Position numbers and translations under genes: made by a program. DNA of 64,000 nt from Chryseobacterium sp. (GTDB lineage Bacteria > Bacteroidota > Bacteroidia > Flavobacteriales > Weeksellaceae). The notes under the pieces were generated by a model, which made no database searches, was not told where the DNA came from, and was given only the letters and a program-made list of their open reading frames with translations. Numbering within the stretch: the first letter of the stretch is position 1; each line of letters begins with the position of its first letter. The DNA lies in the NCBI GenBank assembly GCA_027492795.1, contig JAPUEB010000030.1, positions 1-64,000 of the forward strand, written 5' to 3'. Below, one piece after another: positions 24,386 to 32,302 of this stretch.

Positions 24386-26266
24386 TTAATCCACGTCCTT
24401 ATTCAAAAAACGGTTTTCGCGAATTTGCATTTGTCCGTTTTCTTTTTCGGAAAGGAAGGTGTTTATCCGGTGTTCAGAAGCGTTTTGCCCATCAATTGCG
24501 ATGTTTTTTCTCTTGAAGGCAGGAACCGTTTCAAAATCGCTTGCATCTTCATTTACCTGATATCTGGAGTTGAATTCGCGAAGCTTATTGCGTCTTTCCT
24601 GAACTTTGTCCGGATTTGCGGTTGTTTTTGAAATGAAGGTAAATTCTTCAACATTTTTGAAGGTTTCGGTTTTTGTTTCGATAGTTTCAGAAATTTTTAC
24701 TTCCTCTTTTACTTCAGCTACGATTTTTTCCGATGCTTGAACCGGTTCTGGTTTAATTTCTGCCTTTGGCTGGCTGAATTCTGCCGCAGGTTCATTAATC
24801 GGTTCGTTTACGAAAAAACTGAATTCCATTGGTTTTTCTTCTGTAAAAGATGAAACTGGTGGAATTTCTTCTTTCTCTTCTTTTAACTCATTTTCAATAA
24901 TGGTTGGTTTATCTTCGGTTTCAAAAGTAAAAGATTGTGCCTGCAAATCGTTATCAATGCTTTCATCCTCAAATGAAAAGAGGTCGTATTCAGGTTCCTC
25001 AATTTTTGTGAAATTTTGAACTGGTTTTTCTTCGAATCTTTCTTCTTTTTCAATAATTCTAATCTCTGTTTTTGCTTCAGAAATTTTAGTTTCAGGTGTT
25101 GAAGCTTTAAAGCTTGGAGCTGGGATTTCATCTTCATCATCCAGCTTAAAAAGGCTTTGTGTAGGAGCCACAGCAGCGGTTTCATCCTTTTCTACAGACG
25201 ATTTGAAAGGTGAAGTTCTTTTTGCTCCACCGTCATCATCAAGACTGAATCTGATTTTTTCGGCGGGTCCAATATTTTTCAAATTATCTTTAGCAAAACC
25301 GGTTGCAATTACCAAAACGCTGATTGCATCTCCCAATTCTTCATCGGAACCAACACCAAAAATAATTTCAGCTGTGTTTCCTGCTTCTTTTTGGATATAG
25401 TCGTTAATAATTCCGATTTCGTCCATCGTTGCTTCATCTGCACCACTTCTGATGAGGAGAAGAACGTTTTTCGCGCCGGTAATTTTGTTGTCGTTCAATA
25501 AAGGGGAATCCAGCGCTTTTTTCACGGCTTCTTCGGCTTTGTTTTCTCCGGAAGCCTTTCCTGTGGACATAAGTGCGGTTCCAGAATTTGCAAGAACGGT
25601 TTTGGCATCGCGGAAGTCTATATTTACATCAAAATATCCGGTGATAACTTCTGCCATTCCTTTTGCAGCGTTGGTAAGAACTTCGTCCGCTTTTGAAAAA
25701 CCTTGTTTGAAGCCTAAGTTTCCGAATTGCTGTCTTAATTTATCGTTGTTGATGACAATTAAAGAATCTACATTATTTCTTAATTTTTCCAAACCGAGGT
25801 CTGCCTGTTCCAGCCTTCTTTTTCCTTCGAAACTGAAAGGAACGGTAACGATTCCTACGGTAAGAATCCCCATTTCTTTAGCAATTTTTGCAATTACGGG
25901 AGCGGCTCCGGTTCCGGTTCCACCACCCATTCCTGCGGTGATGAAAACCATTTTTGTGTTTTGTCCGAGCGATGCTTTAATTTCGTCGATGCTTTCTATT
26001 GCGGCTTTTTCGCCCACTTCTGGGTCTGCTCCGGCTCCAAGTCCTTCTGTGGTAGAAATTCCCAACTGAACTTTGTTGGCAACAGGATTGTTGTCTAAAG
26101 TTTGCGCATCTGTATTGCAAATTACGAAATCCACACCGTGAATTCCTGTTTCGTACATGTGTTTTAAAGCGTTGTTTCCACCGCCGCCAACTCCGATTAC
26201 TTTTATGATTGATGAATTTCCTTTTGGCAAATCAAACGAAAATCCTGTGCTGCTAATATTTTCCAT
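24386..26266 (-). CDS. ftsZ: Cell division protein FtsZ with long C-terminal extension
   Basis: 626 residues, far longer than the ~380 of E. coli. The tubulin-like GTPase spans about 15-330: GVGGGGNNA (26-33), the tubulin signature GGGTGTG (114-120), and the T7-loop region NIDFRDAKTVL. A long acidic, low-complexity linker of repeated Glu/Lys/Pro words occupies about 345-570. A conserved C-terminal-peptide-like motif ETVPAFKRKN is at 579-588, but another 38 residues follow it. FtsZ polymerises into the division ring, and the peptide binds FtsA. Transcribed with ftsA upstream. Confidence 0.96.
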   Translation of the reverse strand: MENISSTGFSFDLPKGNSSIIKVIGVGGGGNNALKHMYETGIHGVDFVICNTDAQTLDNNPVANKVQLGISTTEGLGAGADPEVGEKAAIESIDEIKASLGQNTKMVFITAGMGGGTGTGAAPVIAKIAKEMGILTVGIVTVPFSFEGKRRLEQADLGLEKLRNNVDSLIVINNDKLRQQFGNLGFKQGFSKADEVLTNAAKGMAEVITGYFDVNIDFRDAKTVLANSGTALMSTGKASGENKAEEAVKKALDSPLLNDNKITGAKNVLLLIRSGADEATMDEIGIINDYIQKEAGNTAEIIFGVGSDEELGDAISVLVIATGFAKDNLKNIGPAEKIRFSLDDDGGAKRTSPFKSSVEKDETAAVAPTQSLFKLDDEDEIPAPSFKASTPETKISEAKTEIRIIEKEERFEEKPVQNFTKIEEPEYDLFSFEDESIDNDLQAQSFTFETEDKPTIIENELKEEKEEIPPVSSFTEEKPMEFSFFVNEPINEPAAEFSQPKAEIKPEPVQASEKIVAEVKEEVKISETIETKTETFKNVEEFTFISKTTANPDKVQERRNKLREFNSRYQVNEDASDFETVPAFKRKNIAIDGQNASEHRINTFLSEKENGQMQIRENRFLNKDVD

Positions 26267-26283
26267 GTCTAATTTTATTAAAT

Positions 26284-26372
26284 GATAATTGATGAATGAT
26301 AAATGATTTTTTCTATTTGAATATTAAGTGACAAGAAACAAAAACCATTTATAGCTTATCACTTATCAATTA
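26284..26372. repeat. TGATAATTGAT inverted pair without a guest gene
   Basis: In the ftsZ-ftsA gap, words of the TGATAATTGATGAATGATAAATGAT type (about 26284-26308) are mirrored by TTATCACTTATCAATTAT (about 26356-26372). This is the same repeat family that brackets the four-helix-bundle gene at 36451-36816, here with only ~45 bp between the arms. Confidence 0.65.
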
Positions 26373-26375
26373 TTT

Positions 26376-27755
26376 TTACTCTACTTCTTCAAAGAATTTT
26401 TTTACTTTCTCCATTAAAGATTGTCCGAAAGTGAGGGTTTTCTTCCTTTTTTCGGCTGCTGTTTCGGTTTTAGAAACGGCTTCAGTTTCTTCTGTACGCA
26501 TTGCAGGTGCTTCGTTGGCAATTGCTGCATTTGCTTCTACTTTTTCTACAATTTGTTGCTTGGTTTCCTCTTCATGCAAAGGAGATTTTTTGTCTCGAAT
26601 TTTCAAACTTTCCATTAAAAGTCCGATGGATGTTGCAAATTCAGGGCCTTTCAAAAATTGATTTTTGTCGTTGGCAATATACTCGTTGGCAAAACCAATT
26701 CTGCTGTCGAAACCAGTGGTGTAATTCGCCAACTGTCTTAAGTTTTTCAAATTTGAGCCACCTCCTGTAAGTACAATTCCGGCGATAAGTTTCTTTTTTT
26801 GTTCAAATGCGCCGTAAGCTTTCAGTTCGGTATTCACCATTTCCAAAATTTCTTCCACGCGGGCTCCTACGATTTGTGCCAAAGTTTTCAAAGAAATTTC
26901 CTTATCAGCACGACCATGAAGCCCAGGAATGGTAACATAGGTACTCTCTTTTTCCATATCTGGAATGGAAGAACCGAATTTTACCTTCAATTGTTCCGCA
27001 TGTTTTTCGATGATGGAGCAACCTTCCTTGATATCATCGGTAATAATTCCGCCACCGTAAGGAATTACGCAGGTGTGGCGAATGATATTGTCTTTAAAAA
27101 TTGCGATATCCGTAGTTCCACCACCAATATCAACGATGGCAACTCCGGCTTCTTTTTCTTCTTTTGTTAAAACGGCCTCGGAAGAAGCAAGTGGTTCCAA
27201 AGTAAGGGCTTCCATTTCCAAACCTGCCTCTTTTACACATCTTGCGATGTTTCGGATGCTTCCCATTTGTCCTACAACAACGTGGAAATTTGCTTCCAAA
27301 CGTTTTCCGTGCATCCCGATTGGTTCATGTATTTCGCCTTCTGCATCAACCTTATATTCTTGCGGTAAAACGTGGATAATTTCTTCGCCAGGAAGCATTA
27401 CCAGTTTTTTCACTTGGTTTTTCAAAGTTTCGATATCGTCATCAGTAATATATGCTTCGGGATTTTCGCGCATAATATAGTCTGAATGTTGCAGCGAACG
27501 AATGTGTTTGCCTGCGATACCTACTGTAACCTTCGTAATTGGGACTCCCGAACTTGCTTGTGCTTCTGCAACAGCAGCTTTTATGGAGTTGATGGTTTGG
27601 GAAATATTATTCACAATTCCTTTGTGAACGCCCAAACTCTTGGCTTTTCCTACGCCCAGAACTTCGATTTTTCCGTGAGCGTTGCGTCGGCCGACAATGG
27701 CGACAATTTTCGTTGTCCCGATGTCTAATCCTACTGAATACTCTTGATTTTGCAT
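26376..27755 (-). CDS. ftsA: Cell division protein FtsA
   Basis: 459 residues, actin-like ATPase that tethers FtsZ to the membrane. Phosphate-1 motif GLDIGTTKIVAIV at 9-21, the SHS2/1C domain after residue 85, phosphate-2 VDIGGGTTDIAIF, and adenosine motif GIVLTGGGSNLKNL. The C-terminus has a Lys-rich linker and ends with SLMEKVKKFFEEVE, a plausible amphipathic membrane-targeting helix. Lies 20 bp downstream of ftsQ on the same strand. Confidence 0.95.
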   Translation of the reverse strand: MQNQEYSVGLDIGTTKIVAIVGRRNAHGKIEVLGVGKAKSLGVHKGIVNNISQTINSIKAAVAEAQASSGVPITKVTVGIAGKHIRSLQHSDYIMRENPEAYITDDDIETLKNQVKKLVMLPGEEIIHVLPQEYKVDAEGEIHEPIGMHGKRLEANFHVVVGQMGSIRNIARCVKEAGLEMEALTLEPLASSEAVLTKEEKEAGVAIVDIGGGTTDIAIFKDNIIRHTCVIPYGGGIITDDIKEGCSIIEKHAEQLKVKFGSSIPDMEKESTYVTIPGLHGRADKEISLKTLAQIVGARVEEILEMVNTELKAYGAFEQKKKLIAGIVLTGGGSNLKNLRQLANYTTGFDSRIGFANEYIANDKNQFLKGPEFATSIGLLMESLKIRDKKSPLHEEETKQQIVEKVEANAAIANEAPAMRTEETEAVSKTETAAEKRKKTLTFGQSLMEKVKKFFEEVE

Positions 27756-27775
27756 TTTTATATTGATTTGATTTT

Positions 27776-28801
27776 TTATTCTACTTTTACTTTCGCTTTT
27801 GGCTTTTCTGTAGTTTTGCTTGCTGGTTTTTTATCAGCTGTTTTCGCAGGAGCTTTAGGTTTTTCAACAGTTTTAGGTTTTGAAACTGGCTCCGTTTTCT
27901 TTTTGACTTCAGTTTTTGGCTTTACTTCAGTTTTTGGTTTCGATTCAGTTTTTGGTTTTGCTGACGCCGGTTTTACAGTTTCTTTCTTTATAACTTCTGC
28001 TTTTTTGGCTGCCATTTCCGGAATTTTTGCCAATTCTTTGCTTCCAACCGCGAGAATACTGTCGTTTTCTTTAAAATATGGATTTAGTGTTGTAACTACT
28101 TGGTTATCATATTTTACCGACACTTTTGAGTATTTTTCAGGCTGCTGATAAACCAGATATTTTTCTACAAATGTTTTAAAGCCTTTCACTTTGAAATCGA
28201 TATTCTCCAAGTCGCCAATTTCCACTTTATAGTTTCCGTCGCTTGTTAGCAGGTTGTAGTTTTCTTTTTCTTTAGAAATCCCAATGAAATATTTCCTACT
28301 GAAATCATCTTTGTTGATTTTATCGACTAATTCTGCCAATTTTTTATACTCGTTTCGCTTTACGTCGCCAGTAACCAACATGGAAGGATGCGAATACGTT
28401 TTTGAAATTGGAAATTCATCACCTTTTTTGTCCACGTAAAAATTCTCACCATTTTTATTCAACCTAAAAGCTGGAACACGCTGAACGATGTCCACATTCA
28501 GTTTTCCGTTCAGGTTGATGTAAACATTTGCGCTATCCACAGATGGAAAATTATTCACCTCTTTTTCCAGTTTCGGGATGTCGATATCGCCGATTCTCTT
28601 GGTTGGATTTGCTTTTTTGATGAAATCTTTCACGTTTTTTTCATCAATGAAATATACTTTATCGGTGTTTTGTGGATACACCATATTTACAGACACCTTT
28701 TCCATCGAAGCATTATTGAAACGCTTCAAAGAAAAACTCAACAGAAATCCAAAAATGATGACTGTGCTAAGTATCTTCAATATTCTCCACTTATTCTTCA
28801 T
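27776..28801 (-). CDS. ftsQ: Cell division protein FtsQ/DivIB
   Basis: 341 residues. One membrane helix at about 7-24, a POTRA-like region after residue 45 (VYFIDEKNVKDFIKKANP) and the FtsQ beta domain to about residue 255. From about 270 to the end the protein becomes a low-complexity tail of KPKTE-, KPKA- and KTTE-type words that neighbours such as E. coli FtsQ lack. The assignment rests on position between murC and ftsA and on the topology. The tail would lie in the periplasm and could be a basic, wall-interacting extension. Confidence 0.88.
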   Translation of the reverse strand: MKNKWRILKILSTVIIFGFLLSFSLKRFNNASMEKVSVNMVYPQNTDKVYFIDEKNVKDFIKKANPTKRIGDIDIPKLEKEVNNFPSVDSANVYINLNGKLNVDIVQRVPAFRLNKNGENFYVDKKGDEFPISKTYSHPSMLVTGDVKRNEYKKLAELVDKINKDDFSRKYFIGISKEKENYNLLTSDGNYKVEIGDLENIDFKVKGFKTFVEKYLVYQQPEKYSKVSVKYDNQVVTTLNPYFKENDSILAVGSKELAKIPEMAAKKAEVIKKETVKPASAKPKTESKPKTEVKPKTEVKKKTEPVSKPKTVEKPKAPAKTADKKPASKTTEKPKAKVKVE

Positions 28802-28848
28802 TAATATTTTGCTTTTTATCTCTTTGCGTATTATATTTTATCGCAAGG

Positions 28849-28917
28849 TTCGCAAAGTTTTATTTATTGTTAAACTGCTTAATTTTACGTTCGCAAAGGC
28901 GCTTCGCTTAGCGAATG
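28849..28917. repeat. GCAAAGGCGC-family repeat, left of the GxxExxY gene
   Basis: TATCGCAAGGTTCGCAAAG ... ACGTTCGCAAAGGCGCTTCG. A direct copy lies on the other side of the GxxExxY gene at 29334-29406, and an inverted copy at 29481-29566. Confidence 0.75.
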
Positions 28918-28928
28918 AGCATAATTTC

Positions 28929-29312
28929 TTAATCTTGCAATCCGTTTACAACTCTTTTTACTCCGTTTTTGAAAAGTGGTGAATGAAAGTTTAAAATCAT
29001 TCCCAATTTCAGTTTTGTTAATCTCAGATAGTTGCGAAGTTGAAAGCAGTAATAATCTGTAATTTCTGGAACGGCTTTGTTTTCTACAATTACTTTATCC
29101 TCAACCAGCATATCTACTCTAAAAGCTCTTTCTATTGTGAGTTCTTCATAAATTATTGATATTTCCTTTTGTCTCTCAACTTTTAATCCTGCTTTTTTAA
29201 GTTCATACTCCAAACATTGTTCATAAACACTTTCATAAAGACCTACTCCGAGTTTGCGATGAACTTTCATACCGCAATCAAAAATTATTTTTGAAATCTC
29301 ATTTTCAGTCAT
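28929..29312 (-). CDS. GxxExxY protein (PD-(D/E)XK-like)
   Basis: 127 residues with the family-defining GLYESVY motif (about residues 24-30), followed by YELKKAGLKVERQK, the core FRVDMLVEDKVIVENKA with its Asp and Glu-x-Lys, and the LRNYLRLTKLKLGMILNF segment. This family is PD-(D/E)XK-nuclease-like and very common in Bacteroidota; its function is unknown. The gene interrupts the dcw cluster between murC and ftsQ and is bracketed by direct copies of a repeat, so it looks like an inserted guest. Confidence 0.85.
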   Translation of the reverse strand: MTENEISKIIFDCGMKVHRKLGVGLYESVYEQCLEYELKKAGLKVERQKEISIIYEELTIERAFRVDMLVEDKVIVENKAVPEITDYYCFQLRNYLRLTKLKLGMILNFHSPLFKNGVKRVVNGLQD

Positions 29313-29333
29313 TTTCTTTATTTTTCTTTTTAT

Positions 29334-29566
29334 TATCGCAAGGTATGCAAGGATTTTTCTAAATCTTTCTGCTGATTACGTCCGCAAAGTCGCTTCGCTC
29401 AGCAATTGGTATTTATTTTTTTAACTCTTTATTTTGTTTATTAAAATTTGTTCTTCTAATCTTTATTACTGATATTTTCGATTGCTAAACGAAGTGCCTT
29501 TGCGTTCAAAAATATTCTCAATCATTTCAAAAACTCTTTGCGTTCTTTGCGATTAAACATTAGTCA
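29334..29566. repeat. GCAAAGGCGC-family inverted pair, right of the GxxExxY gene
   Basis: TATCGCAAGGTATGCAAGG ... CCGCAAAGTCGCTTCGCTCA at 29334-29401 is mirrored by ATTGCTAAACGAAGTGCC ... CTTTGCGATTAAAC at 29481-29566. The right arm runs into the last codons of murC (stop near 29553). No coding frame is visible between them. Confidence 0.75.
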
Positions 29567-30959
29567 GCCAGTTAACAATCGGGTCGTAAAGCGTATCAAT
29601 ATTTCCCGCGCCGACGGTGAGCAAAATGTCAAAATCTTTTTCTTTTATTTTGTTAAATGCTTCGCCCAATGACGAAACTTCTTTTTTATCGTGGTTCACT
29701 TTTTCTAACAACCATTCTGAAGTAATTCCTTCAAAATTTTCTTGAAGTTCTCTTGCAGGATAAATGTCCAACAAAATCAATTCATCACAGTTTTCCAAAC
29801 TTTTAGCAAACCCATCCGCAAAATCTTTCGTTCTGCTGAACAAATGCGGCTGAAATGCAACCAACAACTTTTTATTGGGGTAAAATGTTCTGATGGAACC
29901 AATTACCGCATTCAATTCCGTTGGATGATGCGCGTAATCGTCGATGTAAATTTTACCGTTTTCAAATTGGTTGATGGTGTAACGTCTTTTGATGCCTTTA
30001 AAATTGGAAATTCCTATTTGTAAAGTCTCAAAATCAACGCCCACACTGTTCAAAAGTGCAATTGCAGCCGTCGCGTTTTCCACATTGTGAATTCCTGGGA
30101 TTTGCCAAGCAAATTCTACAGTTTCATCACCTTTGTGAAAATCAAACATCATCCATCCGTCGATGATATGCAGATTATCACTGTAGAAATCGGCTTCCTC
30201 GTTTACTGCGTAAGTTTTGCTCGGTCTTCCAATATCAATGCCTTTTCTTACAAAAAGTTGATTGTTGTCAGGAATTAAAACTGCAAATTCATTAAATCCT
30301 TTTTCAATGGTTTCTACATCACCGTAAATGTCCAAATGATCGGCGTCGTTTGACGTGATAATCGCCCAATCCGGAGAAAGTGTGAGGAAACTTCTGTCGT
30401 ATTCATCAGCTTCCAAAACGGAATATTTGTTTCCATTGTAAAGGAAATTCGATTTGAAATTCTCCGAAATTCCGCCTAAAAAACACGAAAAAGGCAAATT
30501 TGCTTCTTTGCAAAGATGCGCAACCAAAGTTGAGGTTGTGGTTTTTCCGTGTGTTCCTGCAACTGCGATACATTCGGTGTTTTCTGTGATTAAACCGAGA
30601 ACTTTTGCACGTTTTAGAACTTCAAAACCATTATCTCTGAAATAGTCCAAAATTCCCAAAACTTTGATTGCAGGTGTGTAAACAACCAGAGTACTTTCCT
30701 TGTCTAAACTCGCAATTTTTTTATCAATTTTATCTTCAAAAACAATATCAATTCCTTCTGATTGAAGTGCAGCTGTCAGTTTTGTGTGGGTTTTGTCATA
30801 ACCCAAAACATTCTTTCCGGAAGCGTGGAAATAGCGGGCAAGATTGCTCATTCCGATGCCGCCGATACCGACGAAGTAGAAGGTTTCTATATTCCTCACC
30901 CCAACCCTCTCCAAAGGAGAGGGAGTTGATGCGGTGTTATGATTTTGTTCTTGTTGCAT
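29553..30959 (-). CDS. murC: UDP-N-acetylmuramate-L-alanine ligase
   Basis: 468 residues. Mur-ligase layout: UDP-binding FYFVGIGGIGMSN near residue 28, ATP-binding AGTHGKTTTSTLV near 130, then the EADEYDRSFL and YAHHPTEL segments typical of MurC. It adds L-alanine to UDP-MurNAc in the cytoplasm. Residues about 11-23 (STPSPLERVGVRN) are coded by a CCCTCTCC palindrome, so the N-terminus has been replaced or extended by repeat DNA. The last codons overlap a GCAAAGGCGC repeat arm. Confidence 0.95.
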   Translation of the reverse strand: MQQEQNHNTASTPSPLERVGVRNIETFYFVGIGGIGMSNLARYFHASGKNVLGYDKTHTKLTAALQSEGIDIVFEDKIDKKIASLDKESTLVVYTPAIKVLGILDYFRDNGFEVLKRAKVLGLITENTECIAVAGTHGKTTTSTLVAHLCKEANLPFSCFLGGISENFKSNFLYNGNKYSVLEADEYDRSFLTLSPDWAIITSNDADHLDIYGDVETIEKGFNEFAVLIPDNNQLFVRKGIDIGRPSKTYAVNEEADFYSDNLHIIDGWMMFDFHKGDETVEFAWQIPGIHNVENATAAIALLNSVGVDFETLQIGISNFKGIKRRYTINQFENGKIYIDDYAHHPTELNAVIGSIRTFYPNKKLLVAFQPHLFSRTKDFADGFAKSLENCDELILLDIYPARELQENFEGITSEWLLEKVNHDKKEVSSLGEAFNKIKEKDFDILLTVGAGNIDTLYDPIVNWLTNV

Positions 30960-31045
30960 TTTTCAAATTTTTGTTTTGAAAATTCTAAATTTCTTTTGGA
31001 GCACTCATACTTCCCTCTCCTTTGGAGAGGGTTAGGGTGAGGATA
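30905..31045. repeat. CCCTCTCC palindromes at the murC/murG junction
   Basis: CCCTCTCCAAAGGAGAGGG (30905-30923, inside the 5' end of murC) and CCCTCTCCTTTGGAGAGGG (31013-31031, inside the 3' end of murG) with CTCACCC-type flanks face each other across ~90 bp. Both copies are translated. Confidence 0.8.
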
Positions 31046-32190
31046 ATTTCATCCACAATTTCTTCCGCTGCCTTTGGTTTGGCGAAAAATTCTAAATTTT
31101 GGGACATTTCCGTTCTTAATTTTTCATTATCGCAGATTTCTAAAAGTGTCGGCAAAAATTTTTCTTTCATTTCGCTGTCTTTTACCATTCTTGCGGCGTT
31201 TTTATCTACCAATGTTTGGGCATTTTTGGTTTGGTGGTCTTCCGCAGCGAACGGAAACGGCACCAAAAGCACCGGTTTTTTTGCAACCGCCAACTCCGAA
31301 ATTGCGATGGCTCCGGCTCTGGAAACAATGACGTCGGCTGCGGAATATGCTAAAGCCATATCGGAAATGAACTCCTTAACTAGAATCCCCTTTTTCCCCA
31401 AAGGGGAAACATTTCTAATACTATTCTCTACATTTTTATTTTCCAAATTTTGAGATTCATTTTTGCCACCGTTCTCCCCTTTGGGGGAAAGGGGGATTTG
31501 TTTTCCGGTTTGCCAAACTAATTGGTAATCTTTTTCTAAAATTCTATCAATATTTTCTTTCCAGCCGTTATTCAAAGTTCTTGAACCTAACGAACCGCCG
31601 ACTGAAAGAATGGTTAATTTATTTTTATCTAATCCTAATTTTTCTTTTGCTAAATCACTGTCAATTAAATCTGTAATAATATTTTGACGGATTGGATTTC
31701 CAAGGAAATGTGTTTTCGTTCCGTGGAAAAACTTCTCCATATTCGGATATGCCGTGAAAACCGCTTTTGCTTTTTTTGCCAAAAACATATTGGTTTTTCC
31801 CGGCAAAGAATTTTGTTCCTGAACAAAAGTTGGAACGCCTAATTTCGATGCTACAAACAACGCAGGTCCACTCGCAAAACCTCCGGTTCCTACCGCGAAA
31901 TCCGGCTTGAAGTTTTTAATCACTTTTCTCGCTTTCAACCAACTGGAAATCATTTTGAACGGTAATCCGACGTTTTTCAACAAATTTCCTCTGTCGAATC
32001 CGGCGATGTTCAAGCCTTCAATTTTATAGCCTGCGTTTGGAACTTTTTCCATTTCCATTTTTCCATTCGCGCCAATGAACAAAAACTCTGCATCTGGAAA
32101 TCTTCTTTTGATTTCATCGGCAATCGCAACTGCTGGAAAGATGTGTCCTCCAGTTCCGCCGCCGCTCATCAAAACGCGAAAATCCCGCAA
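30985..32190 (-). CDS. murG: UDP-GlcNAc:lipid I N-acetylglucosaminyltransferase, repeat-invaded
   Basis: Makes lipid II at the inner face of the membrane. The N-terminal loop SGGGTGGH and the C-terminal donor-site segment VIVSRAGAIAISELA and FPFAAEDHQTKNA are intact. The frame is open to a TTG at 32256, but no ATG exists upstream of the glycine loop. The likely start is TTG 32190 (401 residues), which gives MRDFRVLMSGGGTGGH and lies inside a 40-nt repeat. About 40 residues of repeat DNA are inserted in frame in the middle (31382-31499), and about 15 at the end. Repeat insertion at three places in an essential gene is unusual; it is presumably still functional because the frame is kept. Confidence 0.9.
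   Translation of the reverse strand: MRDFRVLMSGGGTGGHIFPAVAIADEIKRRFPDAEFLFIGANGKMEMEKVPNAGYKIEGLNIAGFDRGNLLKNVGLPFKMISSWLKARKVIKNFKPDFAVGTGGFASGPALFVASKLGVPTFVQEQNSLPGKTNMFLAKKAKAVFTAYPNMEKFFHGTKTHFLGNPIRQNIITDLIDSDLAKEKLGLDKNKLTILSVGGSLGSRTLNNGWKENIDRILEKDYQLVWQTGKQIPLSPKGENGGKNESQNLENKNVENSIRNVSPLGKKGILVKEFISDMALAYSAADVIVSRAGAIAISELAVAKKPVLLVPFPFAAEDHQTKNAQTLVDKNAARMVKDSEMKEKFLPTLLEICDNEKLRTEMSQNLEFFAKPKAAEEIVDEIILTLTLSKGEGSMSAPKEI
31382..31499. repeat. CCCCTTT/AAAGGGG inverted pair inside murG
   Basis: TCCCCTTTTTCCCCAAAGG (from 31386) and TCTCCCCTTTGGGGGAAAGG (from 31474) face each other across about 65 bp that include the TTTCTAATACTATTC word of this family. The insert is a multiple of three in effect and keeps the murG frame. 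Relatives lie at 38329-38365, 40850-40890 and 41021-41050. Confidence 0.85.
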
Positions 32191-32218
32191 ACTGCTTTTA
32201 CAGTTAGTCCCAAAGGGG
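32179..32218. repeat. 40-nt repeat at the murG start, copy 1
   Basis: Matches 39 of 40 bases of 38465-38504 in opposite orientation. It contains AGTTAGTCCC and CCCGCAAACTGC words. Its edge supplies the likely TTG start codon of murG. Confidence 0.9.
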
Positions 32219-32302
32219 GAAGAATGGTTGGTTTGTATGTTTTTAATAGTTTCCAAAACTTTTTACATTTTTTTTAAGTCCCCTTTGGGGATTTAGGGGA
32301 TA

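Noticed and set aside
25452-26069. Open plus-strand frame of about 205 codons opposite ftsZ
   Set aside because: Mirror of the strongly biased codons of ftsZ; rich in Ser, Ala and Pro with no domain.
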